Shown here: positions 47,671 through 55,071 of the stretch, piece after piece
Numbering within the stretch: position 1 is the stretch's first letter
Layout: every line of letters starts with the position of its first letter
Assembly: GCF_014652535.1 (NCBI RefSeq)
Contig: NZ_BMYZ01000001.1
Location: forward strand, 1,984,001-2,048,000
Reading direction: 5' to 3'
Length of the DNA stretch: 64,000 bases
From: Cellvibrio zantedeschiae
Lineage (GTDB): Bacteria > Pseudomonadota > Gammaproteobacteria > Pseudomonadales > Cellvibrionaceae
Notes under the pieces: generated by a model
Databases searched by the model: none
What the model was told of the DNA's origin: nothing
What the model saw: the letters and a program-made list of their open reading frames with translations, nothing else
Position numbers and translations under genes: made by a program

Positions 47671-48903
47671 TTACCAACGATTCATCAAATACCCCACCAC
47701 CAAAATCTGCGGTAAAGTGATTAGCGGCAAGAACAAAGATATTTTCCAGGATTTAGTTGCATCCTTTAACACTAAAATTTCTGTGTAGTCAGTCGATACG
47801 CCAGCCATCATAAAAGTAAATGCATTGCCGGGTGCGTGGGCTCTCGTTAAAAGATCCGCAGCAATTGGTGTTGAACCTTCAGAACACACTTCAATTACCG
47901 TTGCAGCAATTAAAGTAAAGATAATTCCAATCAAGCTGGGACCAAACCATTGCTGAAAAAATTCAGCGCTTACAAAAGTGCGAATCAGCGCAGCTAACAC
48001 CACACCAAATAATAGCCAACGTAAAACCATCTTCGAACCGTTGACACCTTCGCGCACCACAGTTTTAACCGTATCAAATGACCAGCTAACTGCTGACCAT
48101 TGTTTGCGCGCTTCTGGCCAGAACTGAAAATTTTCCTGTAACTCAAATGCGTTCGGATTGGAGGGCAATATCTTTCGCTGAACACAAAGATCAAATATCC
48201 ATCCGCTGATAATTGCAATTAACATTGAAAATGCTATGAATGCCAAGGTCCACTTGACACCAATCAACGCAAACATAATTAGGGTTAACGAAAACGAGTT
48301 CCAAGGGCTGGCAATTAGAAATGCCATCACTTGCCCCAAGCTTGCACCTTTTTGATATAGCTTGGTGCCAACCATTAAAATTCCGTGGCTACATAAATCC
48401 AGCAACACGCCAGCCGCAGTAGCGCGCAAAAGTCCATTGACGGTGCCGCCCTTGCCCAACACTGAGAGCACTAAATTTTGCGGAACATTTGCTAATACGC
48501 CGACAAAAACCAAACCAAGTAACACGCCCCACCACATGCTATTAAGCATTTCAAAAATACTATGCGCAAAATGCTGCAAGAAATTTGGTAAAAGTGTTGG
48601 CGCCAATAAATGGGAAACATAAAAAACCAAACAAATACTTAGCGAACCCCATAATAAATAGTCGTTCTTACCACCGTGCTCGTGCCCGTGGTCGCTTTCA
48701 CAACAACCCATATTTTGGGCATGCTCATGCTGATCTACTGCAGGACTGCAACAGGAGGCCGTAGCTGCAACAACTGGGCTTTCCCCCAAATTTGAATAGG
48801 ATTTTGATTGTGCCGGATGGTGATGATCATGTGATTGAGTTGCGCAGCAAGGCTTGGCTTCTTTGGCCTGACTGGAGGGCTCATGGGAACAAGAATCACT
48901 CAT
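47671..48903 (-). CDS. Permease of the SO_0444 Cu/Zn efflux type
   Basis: 410-aa inner-membrane permease. The first 80 residues are rich in Cys and His (SCSHEP, PCCATQSHDHHHP, SCCSP, GCCESDHGHEHGG), fitting a metal-capture region. About eight membrane helices follow, with conserved glycine-rich elements (LLRATAAGVLLDLCSHGI; STPIAADLLTRAHAPGNAF) typical of the DUF318 permease superfamily. SO_0444-type members are implicated in copper or zinc export. Its ATG overlaps the upstream merR stop by 4 bp (ATGA), so regulator and transporter are translationally coupled, which supports metal efflux. Confidence 0.87.
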   Translation of the reverse strand: MSDSCSHEPSSQAKEAKPCCATQSHDHHHPAQSKSYSNLGESPVVAATASCCSPAVDQHEHAQNMGCCESDHGHEHGGKNDYLLWGSLSICLVFYVSHLLAPTLLPNFLQHFAHSIFEMLNSMWWGVLLGLVFVGVLANVPQNLVLSVLGKGGTVNGLLRATAAGVLLDLCSHGILMVGTKLYQKGASLGQVMAFLIASPWNSFSLTLIMFALIGVKWTLAFIAFSMLIAIISGWIFDLCVQRKILPSNPNAFELQENFQFWPEARKQWSAVSWSFDTVKTVVREGVNGSKMVLRWLLFGVVLAALIRTFVSAEFFQQWFGPSLIGIIFTLIAATVIEVCSEGSTPIAADLLTRAHAPGNAFTFMMAGVSTDYTEILVLKDATKSWKISLFLPLITLPQILVVGYLMNRW

Positions 48904-49331
48904 GATGATGACTCCACTAACATGAATGGCATTAAGGAAGATTTAGGTTGCGCGAGCGTTTCGATAATGGTGCATTCGGCAGAATCGTCGCCTGCACATC
49001 CATTAGCCATATCAGCAAGAACAGATTTAAGGGCATGAAGCTCCCGAAGCTGGGCCTCCACCTGCTCGATCTTCTCAAGCACTAATTTTTTAACCTGTGA
49101 GCAGCGACGGTTTTCATCGCGGTAAAGATCAAGTAACTCCCTGCACACCTCCAGGCTAAAACCTACGGCGCGCGCTCGCTGCAAAAAGCGCAAATGCTCA
49201 ACATCTACCAATGAATAATCCCGATAGTCATTACCCGCTGCACGCGCTGGCTGCACAAGCCCTATTTCCTCGTAATAGCGCAAGGTTTTAGCCGGTAATC
49301 CACTCTGAACAGCTGCCTGACTTATGTTCAT
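48900..49331 (-). CDS. MerR-family metal-responsive regulator, CueR-like with Cys77
   Basis: 143-aa MerR regulator. An N-terminal helix-turn-helix (MNISQAAVQSGLPAKTLRYY) is followed by the dimerisation helix and a C-terminal metal loop GCAGDDSAEC. Cys112 and Cys120 match the two copper ligands of CueR exactly in number and spacing. Residue 77, Ser in CueR, is Cys here (RRCSQV), as in the divalent-metal sensors ZntR, PbrR and CadR. It therefore combines features of both classes; Cu(I) is likely, Zn(II) possible. An AGGAG ribosome site precedes the ATG, and a MerR-type promoter lies about 40 bp upstream, so it is probably autoregulated. Confidence 0.9.
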   Translation of the reverse strand: MNISQAAVQSGLPAKTLRYYEEIGLVQPARAAGNDYRDYSLVDVEHLRFLQRARAVGFSLEVCRELLDLYRDENRRCSQVKKLVLEKIEQVEAQLRELHALKSVLADMANGCAGDDSAECTIIETLAQPKSSLMPFMLVESSS

Positions 49332-49371
49332 TGTCTCTCCTCACAAGAATTCACATCAATGTTAATGAACC

Positions 49372-49402
49372 ATCATAAACCTTTCTGTAACTGTAAGGTC
49401 AA
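49372..49402 (-). promoter_or_regulatory. MerR-type promoter and operator of the regulator-efflux operon
   Basis: On the minus strand TTGACC (-35) and TATGAT (-10) are separated by 19 bp instead of 17, the hallmark of promoters activated by MerR-family distortion. The dyad ACCTT-N11-AAGGT (49379-49399) fills the spacer, as at CueR targets. Confidence 0.82.
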
Positions 49403-49620
49403 GCATAAGTTTTTTGTAACTTTGTGTATTTAAATCCCAAAAAAACTATAAACAGGATACAATATGTAACTTTAAGCGACATCAGCTTGAGACATTAATC
49501 ACAAAATATGTGGTTTTAATCAGTAAAAATCCTTTAAAATCATTTATATGCATCACCTTCTTGACAAACTTATTTAATAAACCACAATAAGTGAACAAGA
49601 TTAATTACCAGAGCAGTTCT

Positions 49621-49848
49621 ATGGAATACCTTGATATCAACAACCCCGAATGGTCCAAAATGTGGGATGAACTCGCCGCCTATAAAATGAATGCTGGCGA
49701 TCATCTGTGTGTCTTTGAAGGGCAATGTTGGGAATACATGGGTTCAACAATAGATCACCATCATTTTCGCCACGCTTGCCATCCGCTGACACAAAGGGTT
49801 GAATACCTTTACATTGAACGAGCAAGGGCAGCTGTCGGCTGGGCATAG
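49621..49848 (+). CDS. Small Cys/His-rich protein of unknown function, coupled to gtrA
   Basis: 75-aa protein that I do not recognise. It is soluble, with a conspicuous set of possible metal ligands: HLC, GQCWEY, DHHHFRHACH. There is no signal peptide or membrane helix. The stop codon lies one base before the gtrA ATG, so translation of the two is probably coupled, placing it first in the glycosylation cluster. A GTG ten codons upstream is in frame but has no ribosome site; the ATG at 49621 has AGAG upstream. Alternatively it belongs functionally to the metal-efflux genes on its other side, but those are divergently transcribed. Confidence 0.7.
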   Translation: MEYLDINNPEWSKMWDELAAYKMNAGDHLCVFEGQCWEYMGSTIDHHHFRHACHPLTQRVEYLYIERARAAVGWA

Positions 49849-49849
49849 G

Positions 49850-50251
49850 ATGGTTAGATTTATCAAATTCGTAATAATTGGAGGAGCGGCAACGCTCCTT
49901 CAGTTTTTATTCCTGGGGCTTTTTGTAGAAGTCTTTGGATTAGTACCAACCTTTGCGTCAGCCCTCTCCTATTGTTGTTCTGCGGTCTTTAACTATCTCG
50001 CTAATTATTATTTTACCTTTGGCAGTAACAGCAGCCATAAACAAACCTTACCCAAGTTTATTGTTACCGTTGCCTTGGGAATGGCGCTTAGCACTACACT
50101 CTTCGCAATTTTCCATTACCTGCTAATAAACTTCCTTCTCGTCGATACAATTCTGATCAATAGCGCCTACCTAATTGCACAGCTCTTTGCTACCCTGCTC
50201 ACCCTCATCGCCAATTTTTTAATGCATAAATTTTGGATATACCGGAGATAA
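49850..50251 (+). CDS. gtrA: GtrA-family flippase-like membrane protein
   Basis: 133-aa protein with four membrane helices, typical of GtrA (opening VRFIKFVIIGGAATLLQFLF; NYLANYYFTFGSN; C-terminal LLTLIANFLMHKFWIYRR). GtrA proteins are thought to flip undecaprenyl-phosphate-linked sugars across the inner membrane. The start at ATG 49850 gives the standard N-terminus; a longer frame runs through the preceding gene. It is followed two bases later by the GT2 gene, the usual gtrA-gtrB pairing. Confidence 0.92.
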   Translation: MVRFIKFVIIGGAATLLQFLFLGLFVEVFGLVPTFASALSYCCSAVFNYLANYYFTFGSNSSHKQTLPKFIVTVALGMALSTTLFAIFHYLLINFLLVDTILINSAYLIAQLFATLLTLIANFLMHKFWIYRR

Positions 50252-50253
50252 TA

Positions 50254-51225
50254 ATGAGCAGTGGAACACCTGCAATAGCCATCCCGTCTCTCGCAGTGGT
50301 AGTCCCCTGCTATAACGAAGAAGAAAGCTTGCCGAAAACTATTCAGGTCTTAAATGATCTTTTAGATAAGCTTATTGCCGCTAATAAAATTACGCCTGAT
50401 TCAAAAAATTATTTTGTTGATGACGGCAGCCGCGATAACACCTGGCAAATTTTGCACAATACCGCGCTGCAAAATGACAAAGTGGTTGCGATTAAATTAT
50501 CGCGCAACAAAGGCCACCAAAATGCACTCTACGCTGGCCTTTGTACAACCACTGAAGATATTACCGTTTCAATTGATGCCGACTTACAAGATGACCCTGC
50601 CAATATTGAAAACATGGTGGATGAATATTTGCAAGGTAACGAAGTCGTCTACGGTGTACGCTCAGCGCGCAAAACCGATACTTTTTTTAAGCGTTTCACT
50701 GCCGAAGGCTACTACCACACCATGCGCACAATGGGCGTAGATTTGGTTTTCAACCACGCTGATTTCCGTTTATTATCGCGCCGCGCGCTGGAAGCTTTAA
50801 AAGAATACAAAGAGTCCAACTTATTTTTACGCGGTATAGTGCGTGAGGTAGGTTTTAAATCATCAGTGGTTGAATACGAACGCCAGGCACGTGAACTCGG
50901 CGAGAGCAAATATCCACTCAAGAAAATGCTCTCCTTCGCCTGGAAAGGCATTACTGCATTTTCAGCCGTACCACTCCGAATGATTACGGTGCTTGGTCTT
51001 TGTTCTGGTTTTGCATCCTTCGTATTAATTTTGTGGGTGTTGGGCATTCGTATTTTTTCTGACCACGCAGTACCGGGTTGGGCATCTATACTTTTGCCAT
51101 TGCTTTTTATCGGCAGCGTTCAGCTTTTATGTTTGGGCGTGATTGGTGAATACATGTCCAAAATCTATGAAGAGGTGAAAGGTAGGCCGAAGTACCATAT
51201 TAGTGATGTCGTACGTAAGCATTAA
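50254..51225 (+). CDS. gtrB: GT2 glycosyltransferase, GtrB / polyprenyl-phosphate sugar transferase type
   Basis: 323-aa family 2 glycosyltransferase. A cytoplasmic GT-A domain (about 1-230) carries the nucleotide motif VVPCYNEEESLPKTI, FVDDGSRDNTW and the DxD element SIDADLQDDP. Two C-terminal membrane helices follow (about 235-310), the layout of GtrB and DPM1-like enzymes that load a sugar onto undecaprenyl phosphate. The start at ATG 50254 has GGAG seven bases upstream; the longer TTG frame overlaps gtrA. The transferred sugar cannot be read from sequence. Confidence 0.92.
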   Translation: MSSGTPAIAIPSLAVVVPCYNEEESLPKTIQVLNDLLDKLIAANKITPDSKNYFVDDGSRDNTWQILHNTALQNDKVVAIKLSRNKGHQNALYAGLCTTTEDITVSIDADLQDDPANIENMVDEYLQGNEVVYGVRSARKTDTFFKRFTAEGYYHTMRTMGVDLVFNHADFRLLSRRALEALKEYKESNLFLRGIVREVGFKSSVVEYERQARELGESKYPLKKMLSFAWKGITAFSAVPLRMITVLGLCSGFASFVLILWVLGIRIFSDHAVPGWASILLPLLFIGSVQLLCLGVIGEYMSKIYEEVKGRPKYHISDVVRKH

Positions 51226-51251
51226 TAACGCGGATAAACCAAGAGATCGCC

Positions 51252-53093
51252 ATGTACAGCGAAAAAAATAATAACTACGCTGCTAATCACATCACCAGCC
51301 AAACTGGTACACCGTTAAAAGCTCTTAATTACGGTTATTGGCTACAGGTTTATCTGATTGCTGTTATCGTCTGCAATTTCATCCTGCTCTTTTGGGATAG
51401 CAATGGCAGCGATACGGGTTTTTGGGAGGACTGGGTAAAGCAGCTTGTTAATAAAGGCTATGGCGATTTCAATGGTAATTATCCGCCAATGTACATTCAT
51501 TGGTTGTATGTTGTGGCAAAAGTTTATACTCATTTGAATATCCCTGTTGAGAATAATATTTTTTTAAAATACCTAACTCAGATTCCCATAGTCATCTCTC
51601 ACCTTAGCCTAACAGCTCTTGTATTTTTTATTGTCAAAAAATATAAATCGACACCAGAACATTTCCACGCGGCCCTAGTCTTAACGGCGTTAAACCCGGC
51701 AATTCTTTTTAATGGTGCAATATGGGGGCAAATCGATGTTGTACCTGTAATACCTGTGGTTCTTGCACTCATTGCAGGCACAAGTAATTCCTACAAAATT
51801 TACACATTTCCGCTTTACTGTTTGGGTTTACTTACTAAATTCCAAATGATCGCCTTTGCACCTGTTTTTGGTATCTTATTTTTTACTGATTATAAAACCC
51901 ACTTGAAAGCAAGCATACTCTGCCTTGCTGTCTTTCTGATTGCATTCCTGCCGTATGTAGTCACATATAATTTTATCCCCTCGTTCAAGCTTGCTTATGT
52001 AGATGTGTTGAAGCAATACGGCACAACCACCATGGGAGCAGCCAATATCTGGATTCTTTTGACAGGTAATGCAGCACCCGACTCCATCGTGCTATTCGGA
52101 ATGTCAAACAATCCGGTTATGGCAAAAATATTTACCGCAAAACATTTTGGTATGATTAGTTTCTCCTGTGTTTGCCTGGGAATTTTTACGCAGGGCTTAA
52201 TAAACTTGCGCGCCAAAAAATATGCTGCGAATAATACGCTGCTCGCCCAGGATATTTTATTTTATGCTGTTTTGTGCTCAACGGCATTTTTTACCTTACT
52301 GCCAGCCATGCACGAGCGCTACTTATTACCGGCCGTTGTTTCATCCCTCGTTTGCTTTGCAATAAGCCCTCGAAAGATTATTTATCCTTTAGCGTTCAGT
52401 TTTATTTCCGCATTCAACCTTGCAATGTGTATGGGCATTAAAACCTCCAATGGTGTATGGCCTCTTATTTCCTGGCTTATGCTCGCCGTGCTTGCTTATG
52501 GCATCATGGAGCTCTTCTATAGGCGCTCCTGGGAAATCTTTATAAAAGATTTAACGTCTACTTTATTTGGATTCAAATACACATATATCATCTTCTTTAT
52601 TATTGCTAATTACATATTGTGCAACTATCTCATTGAGACTACCCGCATTCATAAAATTACGCTTGTCGAAAATCAGATTGTACTAACGCAAATGACACCT
52701 TTTAGTAGTCATCAGGATTATGGCCATTTAAATATCAATAAGAGTGCCAATGGAACTGTATTAGCAATCGCAGGAAGACGATTTGCAGATGGGCTAGGTA
52801 CACATGCCAACTCCCAAATTGATTATTTAATTCCACATAACGCACAGGAATTTAGTTTTATTGTTGGATTAGATGATGAAACAGAATCTGCCAGCGTTAT
52901 TTTTTCGATATGGGGCGACGACAAACCCTTGTGGGAATCGAAGCCTTATTATGGCGCCGAAAAAAATCTGGAGACTATCAAGTTGCCTGTTGAAAATGTC
53001 AAAAAGCTAAGCTTGCGTGTGTCAGGAATGGGCGACATTAGTAGCGACCATGCCGACTGGATTCAGCCCATTCTCACACTACGTAAAGACTGA
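51252..53093 (+). CDS. GT-C membrane glycosyltransferase fused to a C-terminal NPCBM-like domain
   Basis: 613-aa polytopic protein with about 11-13 membrane helices over residues 30-475. The motifs NGNYPPMYIHWLY, FNGAIWGQIDVVP and LPAMHERYLLPAV resemble GPI-mannosyltransferase-like GT-C enzymes, which use lipid-linked sugars. After the last helix (about 455-475) comes a soluble domain of about 130 residues (RRFADGLGTHANSQIDYLIP; SFIVGLDDETESASVIFSIW; KLSLRVSGMG). It has the features of the NPCBM carbohydrate-binding module and would face the periplasm. Such modules are usually found on secreted glycosidases, so this fusion is unusual. It is a possible GtrC-like enzyme that transfers the flipped sugar to its acceptor. 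Confidence 0.82.
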   Translation: MYSEKNNNYAANHITSQTGTPLKALNYGYWLQVYLIAVIVCNFILLFWDSNGSDTGFWEDWVKQLVNKGYGDFNGNYPPMYIHWLYVVAKVYTHLNIPVENNIFLKYLTQIPIVISHLSLTALVFFIVKKYKSTPEHFHAALVLTALNPAILFNGAIWGQIDVVPVIPVVLALIAGTSNSYKIYTFPLYCLGLLTKFQMIAFAPVFGILFFTDYKTHLKASILCLAVFLIAFLPYVVTYNFIPSFKLAYVDVLKQYGTTTMGAANIWILLTGNAAPDSIVLFGMSNNPVMAKIFTAKHFGMISFSCVCLGIFTQGLINLRAKKYAANNTLLAQDILFYAVLCSTAFFTLLPAMHERYLLPAVVSSLVCFAISPRKIIYPLAFSFISAFNLAMCMGIKTSNGVWPLISWLMLAVLAYGIMELFYRRSWEIFIKDLTSTLFGFKYTYIIFFIIANYILCNYLIETTRIHKITLVENQIVLTQMTPFSSHQDYGHLNINKSANGTVLAIAGRRFADGLGTHANSQIDYLIPHNAQEFSFIVGLDDETESASVIFSIWGDDKPLWESKPYYGAEKNLETIKLPVENVKKLSLRVSGMGDISSDHADWIQPILTLRKD

Positions 53094-53129
53094 TCGATAG
53101 AAAGCTAATGAGTAGCTAAAGAGATAACG

Positions 53130-54950
53130 ATGAAAAAATTAATACCCCCGTTAATAAGCCTGGGAGCATGCATAGTAATACTACTTATGCTCATGTGGAT
53201 TTCCACGTGGAAATCTATCACCTTGGGCAAGGTAGAATTTTCATCCAATCCAAATGAACACCGCATTGTCTCACTTCCATTCTCTGAGGATTTTGTAGGG
53301 CGCTACACCATTAGCGTTGACCTGGAAAACGTTACCAGTGCATACCAGGAGTTTCGTATAACGCCGGATGATGAAGTTGTTGCCATCCGCGTAAATGGGG
53401 AAAACATTCCATTAAATAATATTCCCCACTCCGATCTCAGAAATTATGGGTCTGGATTTTTAATGAGTTTTAATAATTTAAAACCAGACCAAACCAATGT
53501 ATTTCAATTTGATTTAGTGAACGAAAGTAATCCTACTGGATTTCGCCTGGAAACAACCCAACGATTAACAACAACTCAATTGATTGGCATAGCGTTTAGC
53601 TTATTTAGCTTCGCCTTGTTTCTTAGCCGCACCTTAAAAATTTCACATGCACAAAAACTATTTCTTCTTGCTGGATTAATAGTGTCGGTAATGTATCTAT
53701 CCAAAACGGATTCGCGCACACGGACTTTTGATGTTTATGAAGGTGGCGGACATAAAGATTATATAGAGCATTTAATCCATCACAAGAATTTACCAAACCC
53801 TGGCGAGGGATGGGAATATCATCAACCGCCGCTTTATTATTTAATTGCCGCAACCGCAAAAGTTACCGGCCACATTCCCGAGGCTGCCAGTGATTTATGG
53901 GCACAACTCTTAGCGCTTTATTTTTGGGTTATTTTTCTTGTAAGTGGTCTTGCTTGCTTGCACATAGCCTTTCGAAAACGATTGGTACCGCTTTTAATTT
54001 CCAGCCTCGCATTCTGCTTATGGCCTGCGGGGATTATTCATAGCATACGAATTGGGAATGATTTGGGTCTTTATGCCTTTTATGGCCTCTCATTTTTCTA
54101 CACGCTTAAATGGTGGAAGACTCGTGCATCAAGCGATTTAATTTGGGCCAGCTTGTGGATGGGGGCATCCTTATTAACTAAATCCAATGGATTAGCGATG
54201 ACTAGCACTCTGGGAGCGTTATTTTTCTTACATATGGTTTTAATCTTTACGGACAAACAACACTTTCAAGCAAAGAAAACCAAACTTATTCGCGATTTTT
54301 CTATAATGTCTGCTATTTTCGCTACCGCACTCCTATTAAACTTTGGAGACAATATTTATTACTATTTAAAAGGCACTTCAAGCGACTGGTTGCTCTCAAA
54401 CGTAAGTGAAAGTATAAATTCAGGTCTAAAAGTAAATAACAATCTAGAAAATTATTTAGTCTTTGACTTAGCAACTTACGTATTACATCCATTTATTAGC
54501 ACTTGGGATGATATCTCGGGGAGGCAATATTTCTGGAATTTTGTATGGCGCTCAAGCCTTACGTCGGAATTTTATTTTCAGGGCGATGCGCTAAAATATT
54601 GGGGAGTGAGTAACGGCATATTTCTTTTGTGTGCCCTTGCCGGCACTTGTATTTATTTTTTACAAAAACAACCCTACACAACTAGAAGAGAAATGATCTT
54701 GGGAGCCTATAAATATCTTCCGTGGATTTTAACGCTTGTTTTACCTTTTTTATTATTGCTGGCTTACCGTATTAAAGTACCTTTATCATGCAACACTGAC
54801 TTTAGATACATATATCCTGTATTGATAAATATCATTTTCTTTGCATGTTTAACGTGGAAAAAACCAAAGGAGCTTCCCATTCCGGCTGTTCTTACATTGG
54901 GGCTAGGAATAATTGGAGCAAGCTCTTTATACTGGATTAAACTTATCTAA
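53130..54950 (+). CDS. GT-C-type membrane glycosyltransferase with N-terminal periplasmic beta domain
   Basis: 606-aa membrane protein. A first helix (about 7-24) is followed by a soluble, beta-rich region (about 28-145) and then about ten helices. The loop DYIEHLIHHKNLPNPGEGWE followed by YHQPPLYY has the acidic residues and P-P-x-Y pattern of GT39/ArnT-like GT-C transferases. The beta region between helix 1 and 2 is reminiscent of a carbohydrate-binding jelly roll, but I cannot assign a family. No sequence feature gives donor or acceptor. It is the last gene of the cluster, 36 bp after the NPCBM fusion, and ends at an inverted repeat. The region is noticeably AT-rich. Confidence 0.75.
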   Translation: MKKLIPPLISLGACIVILLMLMWISTWKSITLGKVEFSSNPNEHRIVSLPFSEDFVGRYTISVDLENVTSAYQEFRITPDDEVVAIRVNGENIPLNNIPHSDLRNYGSGFLMSFNNLKPDQTNVFQFDLVNESNPTGFRLETTQRLTTTQLIGIAFSLFSFALFLSRTLKISHAQKLFLLAGLIVSVMYLSKTDSRTRTFDVYEGGGHKDYIEHLIHHKNLPNPGEGWEYHQPPLYYLIAATAKVTGHIPEAASDLWAQLLALYFWVIFLVSGLACLHIAFRKRLVPLLISSLAFCLWPAGIIHSIRIGNDLGLYAFYGLSFFYTLKWWKTRASSDLIWASLWMGASLLTKSNGLAMTSTLGALFFLHMVLIFTDKQHFQAKKTKLIRDFSIMSAIFATALLLNFGDNIYYYLKGTSSDWLLSNVSESINSGLKVNNNLENYLVFDLATYVLHPFISTWDDISGRQYFWNFVWRSSLTSEFYFQGDALKYWGVSNGIFLLCALAGTCIYFLQKQPYTTRREMILGAYKYLPWILTLVLPFLLLLAYRIKVPLSCNTDFRYIYPVLINIIFFACLTWKKPKELPIPAVLTLGLGIIGASSLYWIKLI

Positions 54951-54999
54951 TCAGCACAGATAAAAATTATAGGCCTATCCGGATCAAATCTATTTTCAT

Positions 55000-55039
55000 T
55001 TAACAAAACCAATATTTCCAGAAACATTGGTTTTGTTAA
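55000..55039. terminator. 14-bp inverted repeat, probable bidirectional terminator
   Basis: TTAACAAAACCAAT and ATTGGTTTTGTTAA are perfect complements around a 12-nt loop, between the converging glycosyltransferase and lipoprotein genes. The stem is AT-rich without a long T-run. Confidence 0.65.
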
Positions 55040-55071
55040 TCTGCTTCATAAAAAGGCATCCAAAATTTATA

